A DNA stretch of 61,232 bases from Verrucomicrobia bacterium UBA1200 (GTDB taxonomy: Bacteria; Verrucomicrobiota; Kiritimatiellia; RFP12; UBA1067). The stretch's first letter is position 1, and every line of letters starts with the position of its first letter. This document shows, in pieces, positions 24,082 to 36,042 of this stretch. The notes under the pieces were generated by a model. The model was not told where the DNA came from. It ran no database searches and saw nothing but the letters and a program-made list of their open reading frames with translations. Where the stretch lies: assembly GCA_002309765.1 (NCBI GenBank), contig DBXY01000029.1, forward strand, positions 1 to 61,232, written 5' to 3'. Both the position numbers and the translations under genes were made by a program.

Positions 24082-27000
24082 TTAACGGGCTATGGCATCG
24101 CCAAGCGAGGAACGAACTTGACGCAATTTGGATGGAGATCGGGTGAATTCGGTCATGCTTGTAACCAACATCCGGCTGAAAACATCAGCGGCGGCCTTGC
24201 CTTTGCGTCCGGCCAACAGCTGCAACCACTCGTAATCCTCCACCGCGTCGCGCATTTGCGCCAAACGGATTGACGGCAAAATCCGGTCCCGCGCCGGATA
24301 CAGGAAAATCCCGTCGCCGGGCATGTGCAATCCGCTGTAGGTGTTCCACTCCGGGAAGAAGGTGTCGGAATCGTCAAGCAACGGATTGTCGCCCCAATAA
24401 TTCACATGCCAGAACAACAAGCCGTCCGACCCGTACAGATGGGTCATCCATCCCAGAAGCCGACCCTCGATCAACGGATATTCGTATGACGACATATTGG
24501 CGTAAGGATAGGTCGGCCCGCAACAAGTGTACCACCAGACCTGTTTGCCTTGCGAATGCAACTTTTCGGTCAGTTCAGGACGGAACACCGAGGTGAGCGG
24601 ACAAAACCAATCCGTAGTGTTGACGAAGGGGATGTCCGTCTTCCCGGCCGCCATGTCACGATACATCATTGCTGTGGTCATCACCGGAATGTCCGGGAAA
24701 TCGCGGCGGAATTTCTTCCAGATTTCATCAATTCCGGCGTAAAACTGCCGGTCGCGCTCGTCAAATCCGTACATGTAAGCGAATTTTTGCAACCCGTGCT
24801 TGCGCAGCTCGGCCACATACGGCGACAGCCGAGTCTTCACGGATTCGTAAAATTCCGGAGTGAACACCGCCTCCGGAGGCGCCCAGCAAACCCATTTGGT
24901 TTTCGGATTGGTGGGCGGCGGAACAAGGTTCAAGATATTGAATCGGCACATCCCGCGCGATCTGGCATGGAGCAAATCCTTAATTTCCGGCGGCGAAGTG
25001 CGGGAAATATCATCGGGATTAAGGCGATTGTCCAACATCAAATCGTGGCTTTGCCGTTTCATTTCCTCGAAACGATTGGGGTAATGCGCCCTGGTGAAAC
25101 CGTCCATAACGCTGAACGCGGTGGGCATCCCAAAGGTTTCCGGCAACGAAAATTCCCGCACCCGTACCGTAACGGGAATGGTGGCCGCCACATTCCCGTT
25201 ATCAGTCACTCTGACTGTGCCCTTGTACTCGCCCGCAGTAGCGTCGGCATCCGCCATTACGGTCAACCACAACCCCTGCGAACCGCCGCGCCTGACCCGA
25301 AACGGCGCCGGGGGCAACAAGGGATCCGGCAACCAGCGTTCCGCGTCCGGCGGGGCAAATGGATGACGAAAATACCCTGCCCGGCGCCGAAGGTAACCGA
25401 CCCGCTGCCAAACAAAACTGCCTTTGAATTCTTTGCCGGAATCTGTCCGCAACGGGGAAAGCTCCAGCATCCCGTTGCCCCATTCCGACCCTTTGTCCGT
25501 CGACACCACTACCTGCGCGCTTTCGCGCTCCCGACGCGCCAACTCAATCCGAATCGGTTTTGGAGCCGACAACTGGCTGGGATCGGGGAAGGTCAACGGC
25601 GTGACCTTTTCCAGCGAATCTGCCGTCCAGACCACAGTCCGTTGCGGCGGCACCGAGTCAAAGCGTATTTCCGGCAACGGCACATCCACGTCGGCCCGTT
25701 GGGTACCGTCTGACAACTTTAACGACAAACTCTTCGCAGCGGAATCGATCGAAACCAACGCGGTCGTACCCTTGCCGCCTACACTCGCGCCGGCCCGTCC
25801 GGCGGCTGCCGACCATTCCAACGGTTTGGCGAAACGGATTTCCGCCATATCCGAGTTGGAATACGGCCGATCGGTGGTACGGTCCGCTCCCAACACTTCC
25901 AACCCCATTTCCCGCCGTTCCAAAAACAAGCCGTCAAACCAAGCCTTGCCGGTGCCGTTGCGAACGAAGGCATAATATTTTATTTTCTCGACCGGCTTTT
26001 CCGGGTAAAAAACCGCCTTGGTTTGAGCCCACCCATGGGTTCCTTTTTCCCAATCGGCGCGTTTTCCCCAAGCGTTACCACCGCCTTGATACCAAATATC
26101 CAGATAAATGCAATAATCGGTAGCATTGACATCTTCTGCCTTGCTCCAACCGCCAAAATAAATCGGAGATCGGTCCGGGTGGGGATAAACCAAATCCTGA
26201 ATCACCCCGCCGCCATTAGAACCGGGTTTAACATCGGTAACCACCGACCACGCCCCCTGCTCATGTTCCCGGTCATCAACCTTAAACGCGGAATCCCCGT
26301 AAGGCCACCAGATTTTGCATTCATTCCCTTTAAGTTTTTCAAAACCGCCGTCACGGAAACGGGGCAGCGCGTCCAACCGGAAAAACTCATCGGCATAACG
26401 TTCGCCGAAGGTCTTCAAGGCTTCGGAGGAAAAATGCAAACGGTCTCCCCGGTGAACAAGCCCTTGCGAGGAAGCCAGTCCGCAATACGGCAACCGCGGC
26501 AAACCCGCTTTTAACATCGCGTTGAACTTTGGGGCCGGCTGGTAAAATTCTCCCAACTCACCCAACACCACCGGCACGTCCTGCGCGTCCAGATCCCAGC
26601 GTAATCGGTCCAACATAATCAAAAAACGGGGGATGTAGCTCTCGCGTTTCCCATCGGCACTGTCCGCCTCACCCTGATGCCAAAGGATACCCGCCAAACG
26701 TCCGCCGCTGCTCAACGCGGCGCGGGTACGGGATACCGCGTTAGTGTAAAGTTTCTTACCCGGCATCCACTCCGCCAACGCCGAGCCGCCCATCGCGCAG
26801 GGAATCAAACCGATCCGGGCATCGGGATAACGATCCGCGACCTGCCGAGCGAATGACGAACACAACCCCACCCCCGCCATCTTCGGCTTGTCGAAATGCA
26901 CCGGGTCCTTGGCCGGCACCCACTCCCGCGCCGCGTTGAACATAAAAATCCGCGGATGCGCCGGCGGCGGTTCTTGCGGCAACTGCCCGCGCCCCGCCAT

Positions 27001-27105
27001 GTTGGACTGGCCGATCAACAGAAACAACATCGTCTCTTCGGCACCGGCCAACCATACCGACAACAACAACCCCATCGCCAATGCCGCACAAAAACCACGC
27101 TTCAT
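24082..27105 (-). CDS. Secreted SASA esterase fused to GH123-like (DUF4091) domain
   Basis: 1007-residue exported protein. Residues 1-22 form a signal peptide (MKRGFCAALAMGLLLSVWLA). Residues about 25-250 are an SGNH/SASA domain with FLLIGQSNMAGRGQLP and the later LHFSS segment, as in sialate or xylan O-acetylesterases. A beta-rich middle follows (about 260-600). The C-terminal 400 residues resemble DUF4091/GH123 catalytic domains, with YMYGFDERDRQFY (about residue 775, Asp-Glu as likely catalytic pair) and DYEWLQLLAGR near the end. It likely trims acetylated, amino-sugar-containing glycans such as host or algal polysaccharides. It is 11 bases after uvrA in the same direction. Confidence 0.8.
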   Translation of the reverse strand: MKRGFCAALAMGLLLSVWLAGAEETMLFLLIGQSNMAGRGQLPQEPPPAHPRIFMFNAAREWVPAKDPVHFDKPKMAGVGLCSSFARQVADRYPDARIGLIPCAMGGSALAEWMPGKKLYTNAVSRTRAALSSGGRLAGILWHQGEADSADGKRESYIPRFLIMLDRLRWDLDAQDVPVVLGELGEFYQPAPKFNAMLKAGLPRLPYCGLASSQGLVHRGDRLHFSSEALKTFGERYADEFFRLDALPRFRDGGFEKLKGNECKIWWPYGDSAFKVDDREHEQGAWSVVTDVKPGSNGGGVIQDLVYPHPDRSPIYFGGWSKAEDVNATDYCIYLDIWYQGGGNAWGKRADWEKGTHGWAQTKAVFYPEKPVEKIKYYAFVRNGTGKAWFDGLFLERREMGLEVLGADRTTDRPYSNSDMAEIRFAKPLEWSAAAGRAGASVGGKGTTALVSIDSAAKSLSLKLSDGTQRADVDVPLPEIRFDSVPPQRTVVWTADSLEKVTPLTFPDPSQLSAPKPIRIELARRERESAQVVVSTDKGSEWGNGMLELSPLRTDSGKEFKGSFVWQRVGYLRRRAGYFRHPFAPPDAERWLPDPLLPPAPFRVRRGGSQGLWLTVMADADATAGEYKGTVRVTDNGNVAATIPVTVRVREFSLPETFGMPTAFSVMDGFTRAHYPNRFEEMKRQSHDLMLDNRLNPDDISRTSPPEIKDLLHARSRGMCRFNILNLVPPPTNPKTKWVCWAPPEAVFTPEFYESVKTRLSPYVAELRKHGLQKFAYMYGFDERDRQFYAGIDEIWKKFRRDFPDIPVMTTAMMYRDMAAGKTDIPFVNTTDWFCPLTSVFRPELTEKLHSQGKQVWWYTCCGPTYPYANMSSYEYPLIEGRLLGWMTHLYGSDGLLFWHVNYWGDNPLLDDSDTFFPEWNTYSGLHMPGDGIFLYPARDRILPSIRLAQMRDAVEDYEWLQLLAGRKGKAAADVFSRMLVTSMTEFTRSPSKLRQVRSSLGDAIAR

Positions 27106-27116
27106 AAGCCTTCTCC

Positions 27117-29912
<2,796 letters not shown>

Positions 29913-29949
29913 TCCACAAAACTCCCCGACACCGTTTCCGGCGGTCTGA

Positions 29950-30816
29950 CTACTCAACTTTAAATTCAATCCGCAGCGTTTCGTACTGCTTTATAAAAGC
30001 CAGCGAAAGTCCGCGAATCGGCATCGTTCTGGCGGCTGCCGCCTTCACGGTTTTGTCAAAGAAAGGATCCCCTGACGACTGCACCAACTCGTAGCTCACG
30101 ATGCGCCCCGTATTGTCCAGCTTAATCTCGAGTTGCGCGGGCCGCACGCCGTTGGCGGCGGGCTGTTCCCAAGACTGGTAAAGCGCCTGTTTGATCAACA
30201 GGAAACAACGCTCCTGCTCCCCTTGCGGCACTTGGTTGCGGGTTCCGACGCGAGCGCCGGCGTTCAACGCGGAAAGCAGCTCTTGGCGTGAAAGCGGTTT
30301 GTCCACTGCCGGGCGGTTTGACGCCCGGGGCAGTTTCGTGAAATCCTCTTTAGGTTTGTTCGGCGGCGGTTTCGGCCCCGCTACCCGCGGTCCCTTAACG
30401 AACGGCTTCTTTGGAGGATCCTTCTTGGGAGGGTCTTTTTTAGGCGGATCCGGCTTTTTAGGCGGCGGTTTCTTATCCGGCTTCTTCGGCGGGTCCGGCT
30501 TTTTGGGCGGATCTTTCTTCTTCGGCGGGTCTTTCTTTGGCGGATCCTTTTTTACCGTCACCGGATCCGGCAGCGTCGGCAAATCATCGTCCGGTTCCGG
30601 AGGCGGCGGCGTTACCTCGGTAGGGTCGGGCTTATCCTCCGGCACATCATCCTGTTCGTACATATCCGGCAGTACCACCGTGAAGTCAAGCGGCACTACC
30701 AGCTCTTTCTTGCGGCAACCCGGAAGCATGGACACGCCCGTTGCCACCGCCAACAGCAAGACGTGCAACAGGACGGAACAATTAACCGAAAAGGCTGAAA
30801 AAATTTTCCGGGCCAT
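29950..30816 (-). CDS. TonB/TolA-like energy transducer with proline-lysine spacer
   Basis: 288-residue protein: an N-terminal membrane helix (about residues 10-30, VNCSVLLHVLLLAVATGVSM), a long Pro/Lys-rich periplasmic spacer (about 60-150) made of DPPKK, PDPPKK and similar units, and a C-terminal TonB/TolA-like domain (about 180-288) ending ETLRIEFKVE. With the two genes before it (ExbB/TolQ and ExbD/TolR) it forms a complete proton-driven transducer that powers outer-membrane receptors or envelope constriction. The TonB versus TolA choice cannot be made from sequence; an extended spacer fits both. No Shine-Dalgarno is obvious. Confidence 0.8.
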   Translation of the reverse strand: MARKIFSAFSVNCSVLLHVLLLAVATGVSMLPGCRKKELVVPLDFTVVLPDMYEQDDVPEDKPDPTEVTPPPPEPDDDLPTLPDPVTVKKDPPKKDPPKKKDPPKKPDPPKKPDKKPPPKKPDPPKKDPPKKDPPKKPFVKGPRVAGPKPPPNKPKEDFTKLPRASNRPAVDKPLSRQELLSALNAGARVGTRNQVPQGEQERCFLLIKQALYQSWEQPAANGVRPAQLEIKLDNTGRIVSYELVQSSGDPFFDKTVKAAAARTMPIRGLSLAFIKQYETLRIEFKVE

Positions 30817-30829
30817 AGGCGGATAAAAT

Positions 30830-31240
30830 TTAGTCGGACAGCGTAACCAGCGCCATCCGCGTGATCTTGACCTTGTACAAAATGCGGATCACCCGCATCA
30901 CCTTACCGTAATCCAAGCGCTCGTCCGCCCGGACCAGCACCGCAGTTTTTTCATCCTCTGCCGCCATCAGCCCTAACACCTGCTCCAACTCCTCCAGATC
31001 GGTGGCCTTGTTGTTCAGGAAGATTTTGCCTTCGGCGTCCAGCGAAACCGTGTTGGCCTTTTTGCGCGGAAGGACATCCGCCTTGCCTTGCGGCAAACGG
31101 ACCGATATCCCCTGCTCCATCGCCGGCATGGTGATGATGAAGGTGATCAGCAACAGAAAGGTGAGGTCGATCAACGGCATCATGTTGATCTCGTTGATGG
31201 TCTTCCGCTGCTTGTCGCGACCGATACGGCGACGCATCAT
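30830..31240 (-). CDS. ExbD/TolR-family biopolymer transport protein
   Basis: 136-residue membrane protein. After a basic N-terminus comes INEINMMPLIDLTFLLLITF (about residue 16-36), with the conserved Asp in PLID that carries protons in the motor. A periplasmic domain follows with EGKIFLNNKATDLEELEQVL and VLVRADERLDYGKVM, both typical. The start (tandem ATG) is preceded by GGGAGG and lies directly against the ExbB stop codon. Confidence 0.93.
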   Translation of the reverse strand: MMRRRIGRDKQRKTINEINMMPLIDLTFLLLITFIITMPAMEQGISVRLPQGKADVLPRKKANTVSLDAEGKIFLNNKATDLEELEQVLGLMAAEDEKTAVLVRADERLDYGKVMRVIRILYKVKITRMALVTLSD

Positions 31241-31993
31241 CTACTTTTCCTCCCACTGCTGGTACTCGCACGCGATACGCCCCAGCAACTCTTCAGCGAA
31301 TCCCTCCATATCAACGGAAAGCTGGCGGATCTTCCCGGCCAGATTGTTATAAAAACAGGTGCTGGGAATGGCAACCAACAATCCGACAACGGTGGTAACC
31401 AACGCGGATGATATGGCCGGCGCGATTTCTGAAAGCAGCATTGACTGTTTGACACCCATCGTAGCGAACGCGTCCAGTACCCCCCACACCGTGCCGAGCA
31501 ATCCAAGCATCGGAACCGCATTGACAATCGTGCCCAAAATGCCCATGCCGTGCTCGATGCGCACTTCTTCCTCCTCCACGGTGTGTTCGCAGGTGCCTCG
31601 CACCAGTGCCACCTCACGCGAGGTCAGCGCGGGGGACTGACTGCCCCCGCGGTTGGAAATCATTGTATTACGAATGCTAGGATCCATCAGTTTGACCATC
31701 CGTTCGCAGGAACGGGTGTAAATCAACTCGACGGATGAATCGCGCCCCTTGTTGCGGGAGAGGTAATAGTCCAGCACATCCTTACCCGCCAGAAACTCGC
31801 GCTTAAAGATCCTGGAGTTGCGTTCTATGCTCGCCAGCTCTTTCCGTTTCCCGATAATCACCGCCGCCGCGACCACCGAACTGGCCAACTGCAGCAGCAC
31901 AATCACCCGGCCCATCAGGTTGGAGTCGAAAAAACCCTGAAAAATCGACAACATACCCGAAACCGGCATAAACATTGACTGCACGTCAAACAT
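31241..31993 (-). CDS. ExbB/TolQ-family proton channel protein
   Basis: 250-residue membrane protein with three helices: one near the N-terminus (about residues 22-40), two in the C-terminal half (LGTIVNAVPMLGLLGTVWGV at about 165, and ALVTTVVGLLVAIPSTCFYN at about 205). The conserved GLLGTVWGVLDAF and TTVVGLLVAIP segments are the family hallmarks. The ATG at 31993 is preferred, with GGGGAG 9 bases upstream; a GTG at 32026 in frame is possible but has no such site. It starts 40 bases after the GH2 gene. Confidence 0.92.
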   Translation of the reverse strand: MFDVQSMFMPVSGMLSIFQGFFDSNLMGRVIVLLQLASSVVAAAVIIGKRKELASIERNSRIFKREFLAGKDVLDYYLSRNKGRDSSVELIYTRSCERMVKLMDPSIRNTMISNRGGSQSPALTSREVALVRGTCEHTVEEEEVRIEHGMGILGTIVNAVPMLGLLGTVWGVLDAFATMGVKQSMLLSEIAPAISSALVTTVVGLLVAIPSTCFYNNLAGKIRQLSVDMEGFAEELLGRIACEYQQWEEK

Positions 31994-32033
31994 CTTGGAA
32001 ATCTCCCCGACAATCCATCCGGACACTCCGGCG

Positions 32034-34790
32034 TTACTTCACAAAATCAAAAGTGATATCCATGGGGTACCGGCCGAACCGTTCGCCGTAAATAGCCAAC
32101 CCTTTGTCGTCCGCCTCGAAACGCACCGTGAGCTTCCCGTCTGCGGCTTTCGCCAAAACCGCGGACGGAATATCGGTCTCCACCAAATAACCGTAGGACC
32201 CGGCTTCGCGCAACAGCTTATCGCGCAGCTGGGAACCCCAAGAGAGGAAACCGCGGTGGTCGGCCGGATCATCCGCCAGCTCCACCGTTTTCACGGTCTC
32301 ACCGTTCACCACGATCCGAACCGCGCCCTTCCATTTATCCACGCTGGTCATCGGATACGCGTTCTTGTTGGCGCTACGGTCATGGAAACCGGCTCCCAGC
32401 ATATAGTCGCCGTCGCTGTCGCCCTTCGCGCCCTCTTTATCTTTGCCGTTCAGGCGCTTCGCGGAAATCTCGGCGCGAAGCACCGCCTTGGACCATTGCC
32501 CCTGCGGCACCGCCACGGTGTACTCAAAGAAACCTTTGCCGGCACCGTTGACCTTAAGGCCGTCCAACACGTTCCACTGTTTTTGCGACCATTCCGCCCG
32601 CGCAAAGCTCTTCGGCGCGACCCGCACCGTCACTCCGCCGTCCGTGGTCTGCTGGCGCGGCTGTTGCTCACCGTCGCGCAACGCGAAAGTCGCGAAATTG
32701 CGCGCCACGATCTTTCGGTCATCGACTAGGCTAAGGCAAATCACGCCGGCGCCGACACGGTCGGGCAACTTGATGTTGAGCGGGCCAAGCTCACGGCTGT
32801 CCCACGCTTTGGCGGCAAAGGCCGGGCAAAGGTTTTTAATCGGCTGCTCAGAGAGTTTGCCCTGACTGTCCCACATCCGGATTTCCGCATTCAGCGTCAA
32901 CGGCTTACCCTCAAAACGGTCGGTGGTGAGCGAGAGCGAAACCGGCATACGCCAAGTGGCGCCCGGACGGAACACCCGAAACAGTTCGGTGTCCAAAGCC
33001 AGGTACGCGTCAGAGTGCAGATCGTTCAACCGCATGCCGGGGAACAGCTCCTCAATCCCGGTGAATTTTTCGGTGCGGTCGAAACGGACGTACCCGTTCC
33101 ACTCGTTGCAAACGTCATGGTGCTCGGTGTACAACCACCCGCAGCACTGGGGGTGGCGGCGGAAAGCGTCCATCATCATGTGGTAATCCCAACTCCAATC
33201 GCAATCGCCGCTGCTGCCTTCATACCCCCACACGTTGCCGCATTCGCTGTTCAGCATCGGAACGTTGTCGGTCTGGCGGTAGCCGTCCTTGTAGTTCCAT
33301 TTAGACCCGGGGAAGGTGTTCTTCACCGCGTCCAGAACCTCCTTCTCCCACTGGTAGCCCGGACGGTAGGCGTGCCAGGAATTCAGGTCGGAGACCACAT
33401 GGTCGTTGTGGCAGGGCGACTGGTCCTCCACCAGACGGGAGGGATCAAGCTGTTTGGCAAGCCGGTACATGGCGGCGACCTTCTCTTGGGTCTGCGGCAG
33501 GTACTGATTGGGTTTTCCGGGCACTTTGGTGAATAGCCCCCACGTCTCGTTGTACAGTACCCAGCAGAAAATGGCGGGGTGGTTCATGTCGCGCCGGATC
33601 ATCTCGCGCAGCGCATATTCGCTCTCCTGGAACATCTCCTGCGTGGGCTGGCCCCAAGAGTTGGGGACATCCGCCATAATCAGCAACCCCAGCTTGTCTG
33701 CCCAATACAGCTTGCGGGGGATTTCGACCTTGATGTGGATCCGGTTTCCAGTCAACCCCAACCGCTTGGAAATCAAAATCTCGTTTTTCATGAATTCGTC
33801 GGACGGGAAGGTATAGTACCCGTCGGGGTGGTACGACTGGTCGAGGGTAAGCTGTACGTAAACCGGCTTGTTGTTCAACGCAATGTACGGGATGCCGCTG
33901 CCAGGCAGCTTGGTCACGCTAATCTTGCGCATTCCGAAATAGGTGGAGACCTCATCCTTGATTCCGGTTCCCTCCAGCACCGCCTTCACTTCATACAGGT
34001 ACGGATTGTCCAAATCCCAAAGCTTGACATCCCGCAACGGCACCGGGAGGGTCAATTCCATCTGACCGATCTGGAACTCCGCCTTCGCCTCGGCAGAACG
34101 ATCCTCCGGCTTGAAATGCAGCGAAAAGGCGAGATTGTCCTTCGCCGGACCGCTCAAGGTGATTTTCGCGGTCACCATCCGCCGGTCGATATCCGGTACC
34201 AAATGCACCGATTCAAGGTAAGTGGCGGGACGCGCCTCCAGATATACGGTCTGCCAAATGCCGCGGGCGTTACCGTACCCCTGCTTGCCGTACAGCGTAA
34301 AATCGCGCCGCTTGTCATCCGCCCTAAGCGTAATCTGCTGCGGTTCCCCCCATTTGGCAAAGGGGGTCAGTTCAAACTCAAACGGGGTGTAGCCGCCGTG
34401 GTGCTCGCCAATCGCCTGACCGTCAATCCAGCCGTGGGTCTGCCAGTCCGACGCACCGACCACCAAAAACACGCGCATGCCTTTCCAGCGTTCCGGCAGC
34501 GTCACGGTCCGGCGATACCACCCGATGTCCGCCTCGTCCTTAACCCCGGAAGCTTTGGAACCCCAAGGGAACGGCACCGTGATAGCAAGCGGATACTGCC
34601 CATTGTCCTGGGTGAACCACTGCTGCTTGACCCCCTCATCGCTCTTGTCGAAACGGAAGCTCCAACTGCCGTTCAGGTTCACCCATTCAGGACGCTCAAA
34701 ATCCGGCCGGGGATGCTCGGGAAGCGGGATCGGGTCCGCCGCGAAAACCGCCGCCGCCGTGAGAAAAAGCCCAAAAAACGCTACTCGCAT
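32034..34790 (-). CDS. Secreted GH2-family glycoside hydrolase
   Basis: 918-residue exported enzyme with signal peptide MRVAFFGLFLTAAAVFAA. GH2 layout: sugar-binding jelly-roll (about 25-200, with WVNLNGSWSFRF, WYRRTVTLP, GWIDGQAIGEHHGGYTPFEF), Ig-like domain (about 200-300), TIM barrel (about 300-610) with the acid/base Glu in VLYNETWGLF (about residue 413) and the nucleophile candidate in MLNSECGNVWGYEG (about 513), then C-terminal beta modules. Activity could be beta-galactosidase, glucuronidase or mannosidase. First gene of the run to exbB-exbD-tonB-uvrA. GAGGTGT precedes the ATG. Confidence 0.9.
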   Translation of the reverse strand: MRVAFFGLFLTAAAVFAADPIPLPEHPRPDFERPEWVNLNGSWSFRFDKSDEGVKQQWFTQDNGQYPLAITVPFPWGSKASGVKDEADIGWYRRTVTLPERWKGMRVFLVVGASDWQTHGWIDGQAIGEHHGGYTPFEFELTPFAKWGEPQQITLRADDKRRDFTLYGKQGYGNARGIWQTVYLEARPATYLESVHLVPDIDRRMVTAKITLSGPAKDNLAFSLHFKPEDRSAEAKAEFQIGQMELTLPVPLRDVKLWDLDNPYLYEVKAVLEGTGIKDEVSTYFGMRKISVTKLPGSGIPYIALNNKPVYVQLTLDQSYHPDGYYTFPSDEFMKNEILISKRLGLTGNRIHIKVEIPRKLYWADKLGLLIMADVPNSWGQPTQEMFQESEYALREMIRRDMNHPAIFCWVLYNETWGLFTKVPGKPNQYLPQTQEKVAAMYRLAKQLDPSRLVEDQSPCHNDHVVSDLNSWHAYRPGYQWEKEVLDAVKNTFPGSKWNYKDGYRQTDNVPMLNSECGNVWGYEGSSGDCDWSWDYHMMMDAFRRHPQCCGWLYTEHHDVCNEWNGYVRFDRTEKFTGIEELFPGMRLNDLHSDAYLALDTELFRVFRPGATWRMPVSLSLTTDRFEGKPLTLNAEIRMWDSQGKLSEQPIKNLCPAFAAKAWDSRELGPLNIKLPDRVGAGVICLSLVDDRKIVARNFATFALRDGEQQPRQQTTDGGVTVRVAPKSFARAEWSQKQWNVLDGLKVNGAGKGFFEYTVAVPQGQWSKAVLRAEISAKRLNGKDKEGAKGDSDGDYMLGAGFHDRSANKNAYPMTSVDKWKGAVRIVVNGETVKTVELADDPADHRGFLSWGSQLRDKLLREAGSYGYLVETDIPSAVLAKAADGKLTVRFEADDKGLAIYGERFGRYPMDITFDFVK

Positions 34791-34916
34791 TTGACACCTC
34801 GCTGTAGGTATTTAAAAATCAAACTACTGTTATCCGAAAACCAAAAGAATAGTACCATATCCGCGGCGCGAAAACAACGAAAAACGAAACGTACGCGCAA
34901 TTCCCTTTGCGTTGGA

Positions 34917-35723
34917 TTAATTTATGTCTCCATGTTCTTTTACTGTGTCCCATTTCCCGCCATCGGCCGACCTTATACGATAACGTCTCTCCGCAAACAC
35001 GCCCCACAAACCGCAAAATCCCGTTATAACCATACCGCAGCCAATCTCAAAAAAGCGCGCGGCCGAGTATAACAAAATATCCTCCACTCCGGAATATGCC
35101 CACCGCATTCGCGTTAATATGTAATCCGCGTCAATTGCCGTCACAACCCCGGTAGGGGGCTTAGAAAAGATGTCAAGCCATTGTTCCAAGCGGACGATTG
35201 CCATTTGACGCTGCGCAAGAAACGATATCGTTGATTTATTCATCGGACAAACCCCGCAAAAACACAATATGCCAACTAACAACACAAAACCAAATGCGCA
35301 CAAATGGCCTTTGGAGTTGATTATTGATTTTTTATCAAAAGGATTCTTATGTGCCTCGGTGGAAGTGGGATCGGTTTCAACGACCGCTTTATTCCGTATC
35401 TTTCTGAAAAATCGGTTCATCTCCCAAAATATAGCAAGATAGAAGATGCCTGTGAAAAAAATTAGCACTCTAATATCATATCCTTCTTTAGCGACATCAT
35501 AAATTATATCCATATACGCCGCGACCGCTTTGGAGAGTCTTGCTGGCAAGGGAACGGCCACCGGAATGATCTCTGTTTTCAATTCCGACAAATATGACAT
35601 ATCGCTGACATAACAATAGTGGACATTAACCGCAAGGAAGAACCACCAACATGCACAAACCAACGGAATCCACATTAACCATTGGTAACGTAGCCGCAAA
35701 TCTTTATTTACCGTCCGTTCCAT
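34917..35723 (-). CDS. Unrecognised multi-pass membrane protein
   Basis: A 268-residue protein that I do not recognise. It has about four hydrophobic helices: WLMWIPLVCACWWFFLAVNV (residues 15-34), RVLIFFTGIFYLAIFW (about 84-99), AFGFVLLVGILCFCGVC (about 142-158) and FFEIGCGMVITGFCGLWGVF (about 227-246). The loop between helices 2 and 3 is charged (RKIRNKAVVETDPTSTEAHK). Codon use looks more AT-rich than in neighbouring genes. The start has GGTAGGGT directly before it. Nothing in the neighbourhood points to a function. Confidence 0.6.
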   Translation of the reverse strand: MERTVNKDLRLRYQWLMWIPLVCACWWFFLAVNVHYCYVSDMSYLSELKTEIIPVAVPLPARLSKAVAAYMDIIYDVAKEGYDIRVLIFFTGIFYLAIFWEMNRFFRKIRNKAVVETDPTSTEAHKNPFDKKSIINSKGHLCAFGFVLLVGILCFCGVCPMNKSTISFLAQRQMAIVRLEQWLDIFSKPPTGVVTAIDADYILTRMRWAYSGVEDILLYSAARFFEIGCGMVITGFCGLWGVFAERRYRIRSADGGKWDTVKEHGDIN

Positions 35724-36042
35724 ACCCTACCGAACCCGCACATTTCATTATCCGCACTGCTTGCACTAACTGGCCAAAAGTTAGACATATCAGTCGTCGA
35801 ATGGTTTTTCTACCCCTCTCCAAAACACTGCGTATTATACACTTTCTGAGATCGGTGCGCAAGGATCATTGCACTTTTTACGGACGAATCCCTGATATCA
35901 TCTGCACTTTATAGCGAGGAACCGACTTTTAGACATACGTTCAAAGCCGACTCATGCCCGCTCTGAGCCGGCCGCAAATCGTACAAATAAACGCGCGCCA
36001 CGGACAGAACCGTGACGCGCGTGATTCAGCAACAGCAGGTAA
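35724..36042. other. Intergenic region between membrane protein and beta-repeat protein
   Basis: A 319-base spacer without a supported gene, more AT-rich than its surroundings. It contains the terminator at 35991-36022 for the beta-repeat gene. No tRNA, known riboswitch or repeat is visible in the remainder. Confidence 0.5.
35991..36022 (-). terminator. Intrinsic terminator of the beta-repeat gene
   Basis: Stem of 13 positions with one mismatch (ACGCGCGCCACGG against CCGTGACGCGCGT, loop ACAGAA). On the minus strand it is followed by TTTATTTGT and lies 20 bases after the stop codon at 36043. Confidence 0.75.

Noticed and set aside
30381..30560. Pro/Lys repeat in the TonB gene as a nucleotide-level tandem repeat element
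   Set aside because: It is explained by the periplasmic spacer of the TonB/TolA-like protein.
33579..35072. Plus-strand open frame of 497 codons opposite the GH2 gene
   Set aside because: Antisense shadow of a clear glycoside hydrolase, without ribosome site or domain.
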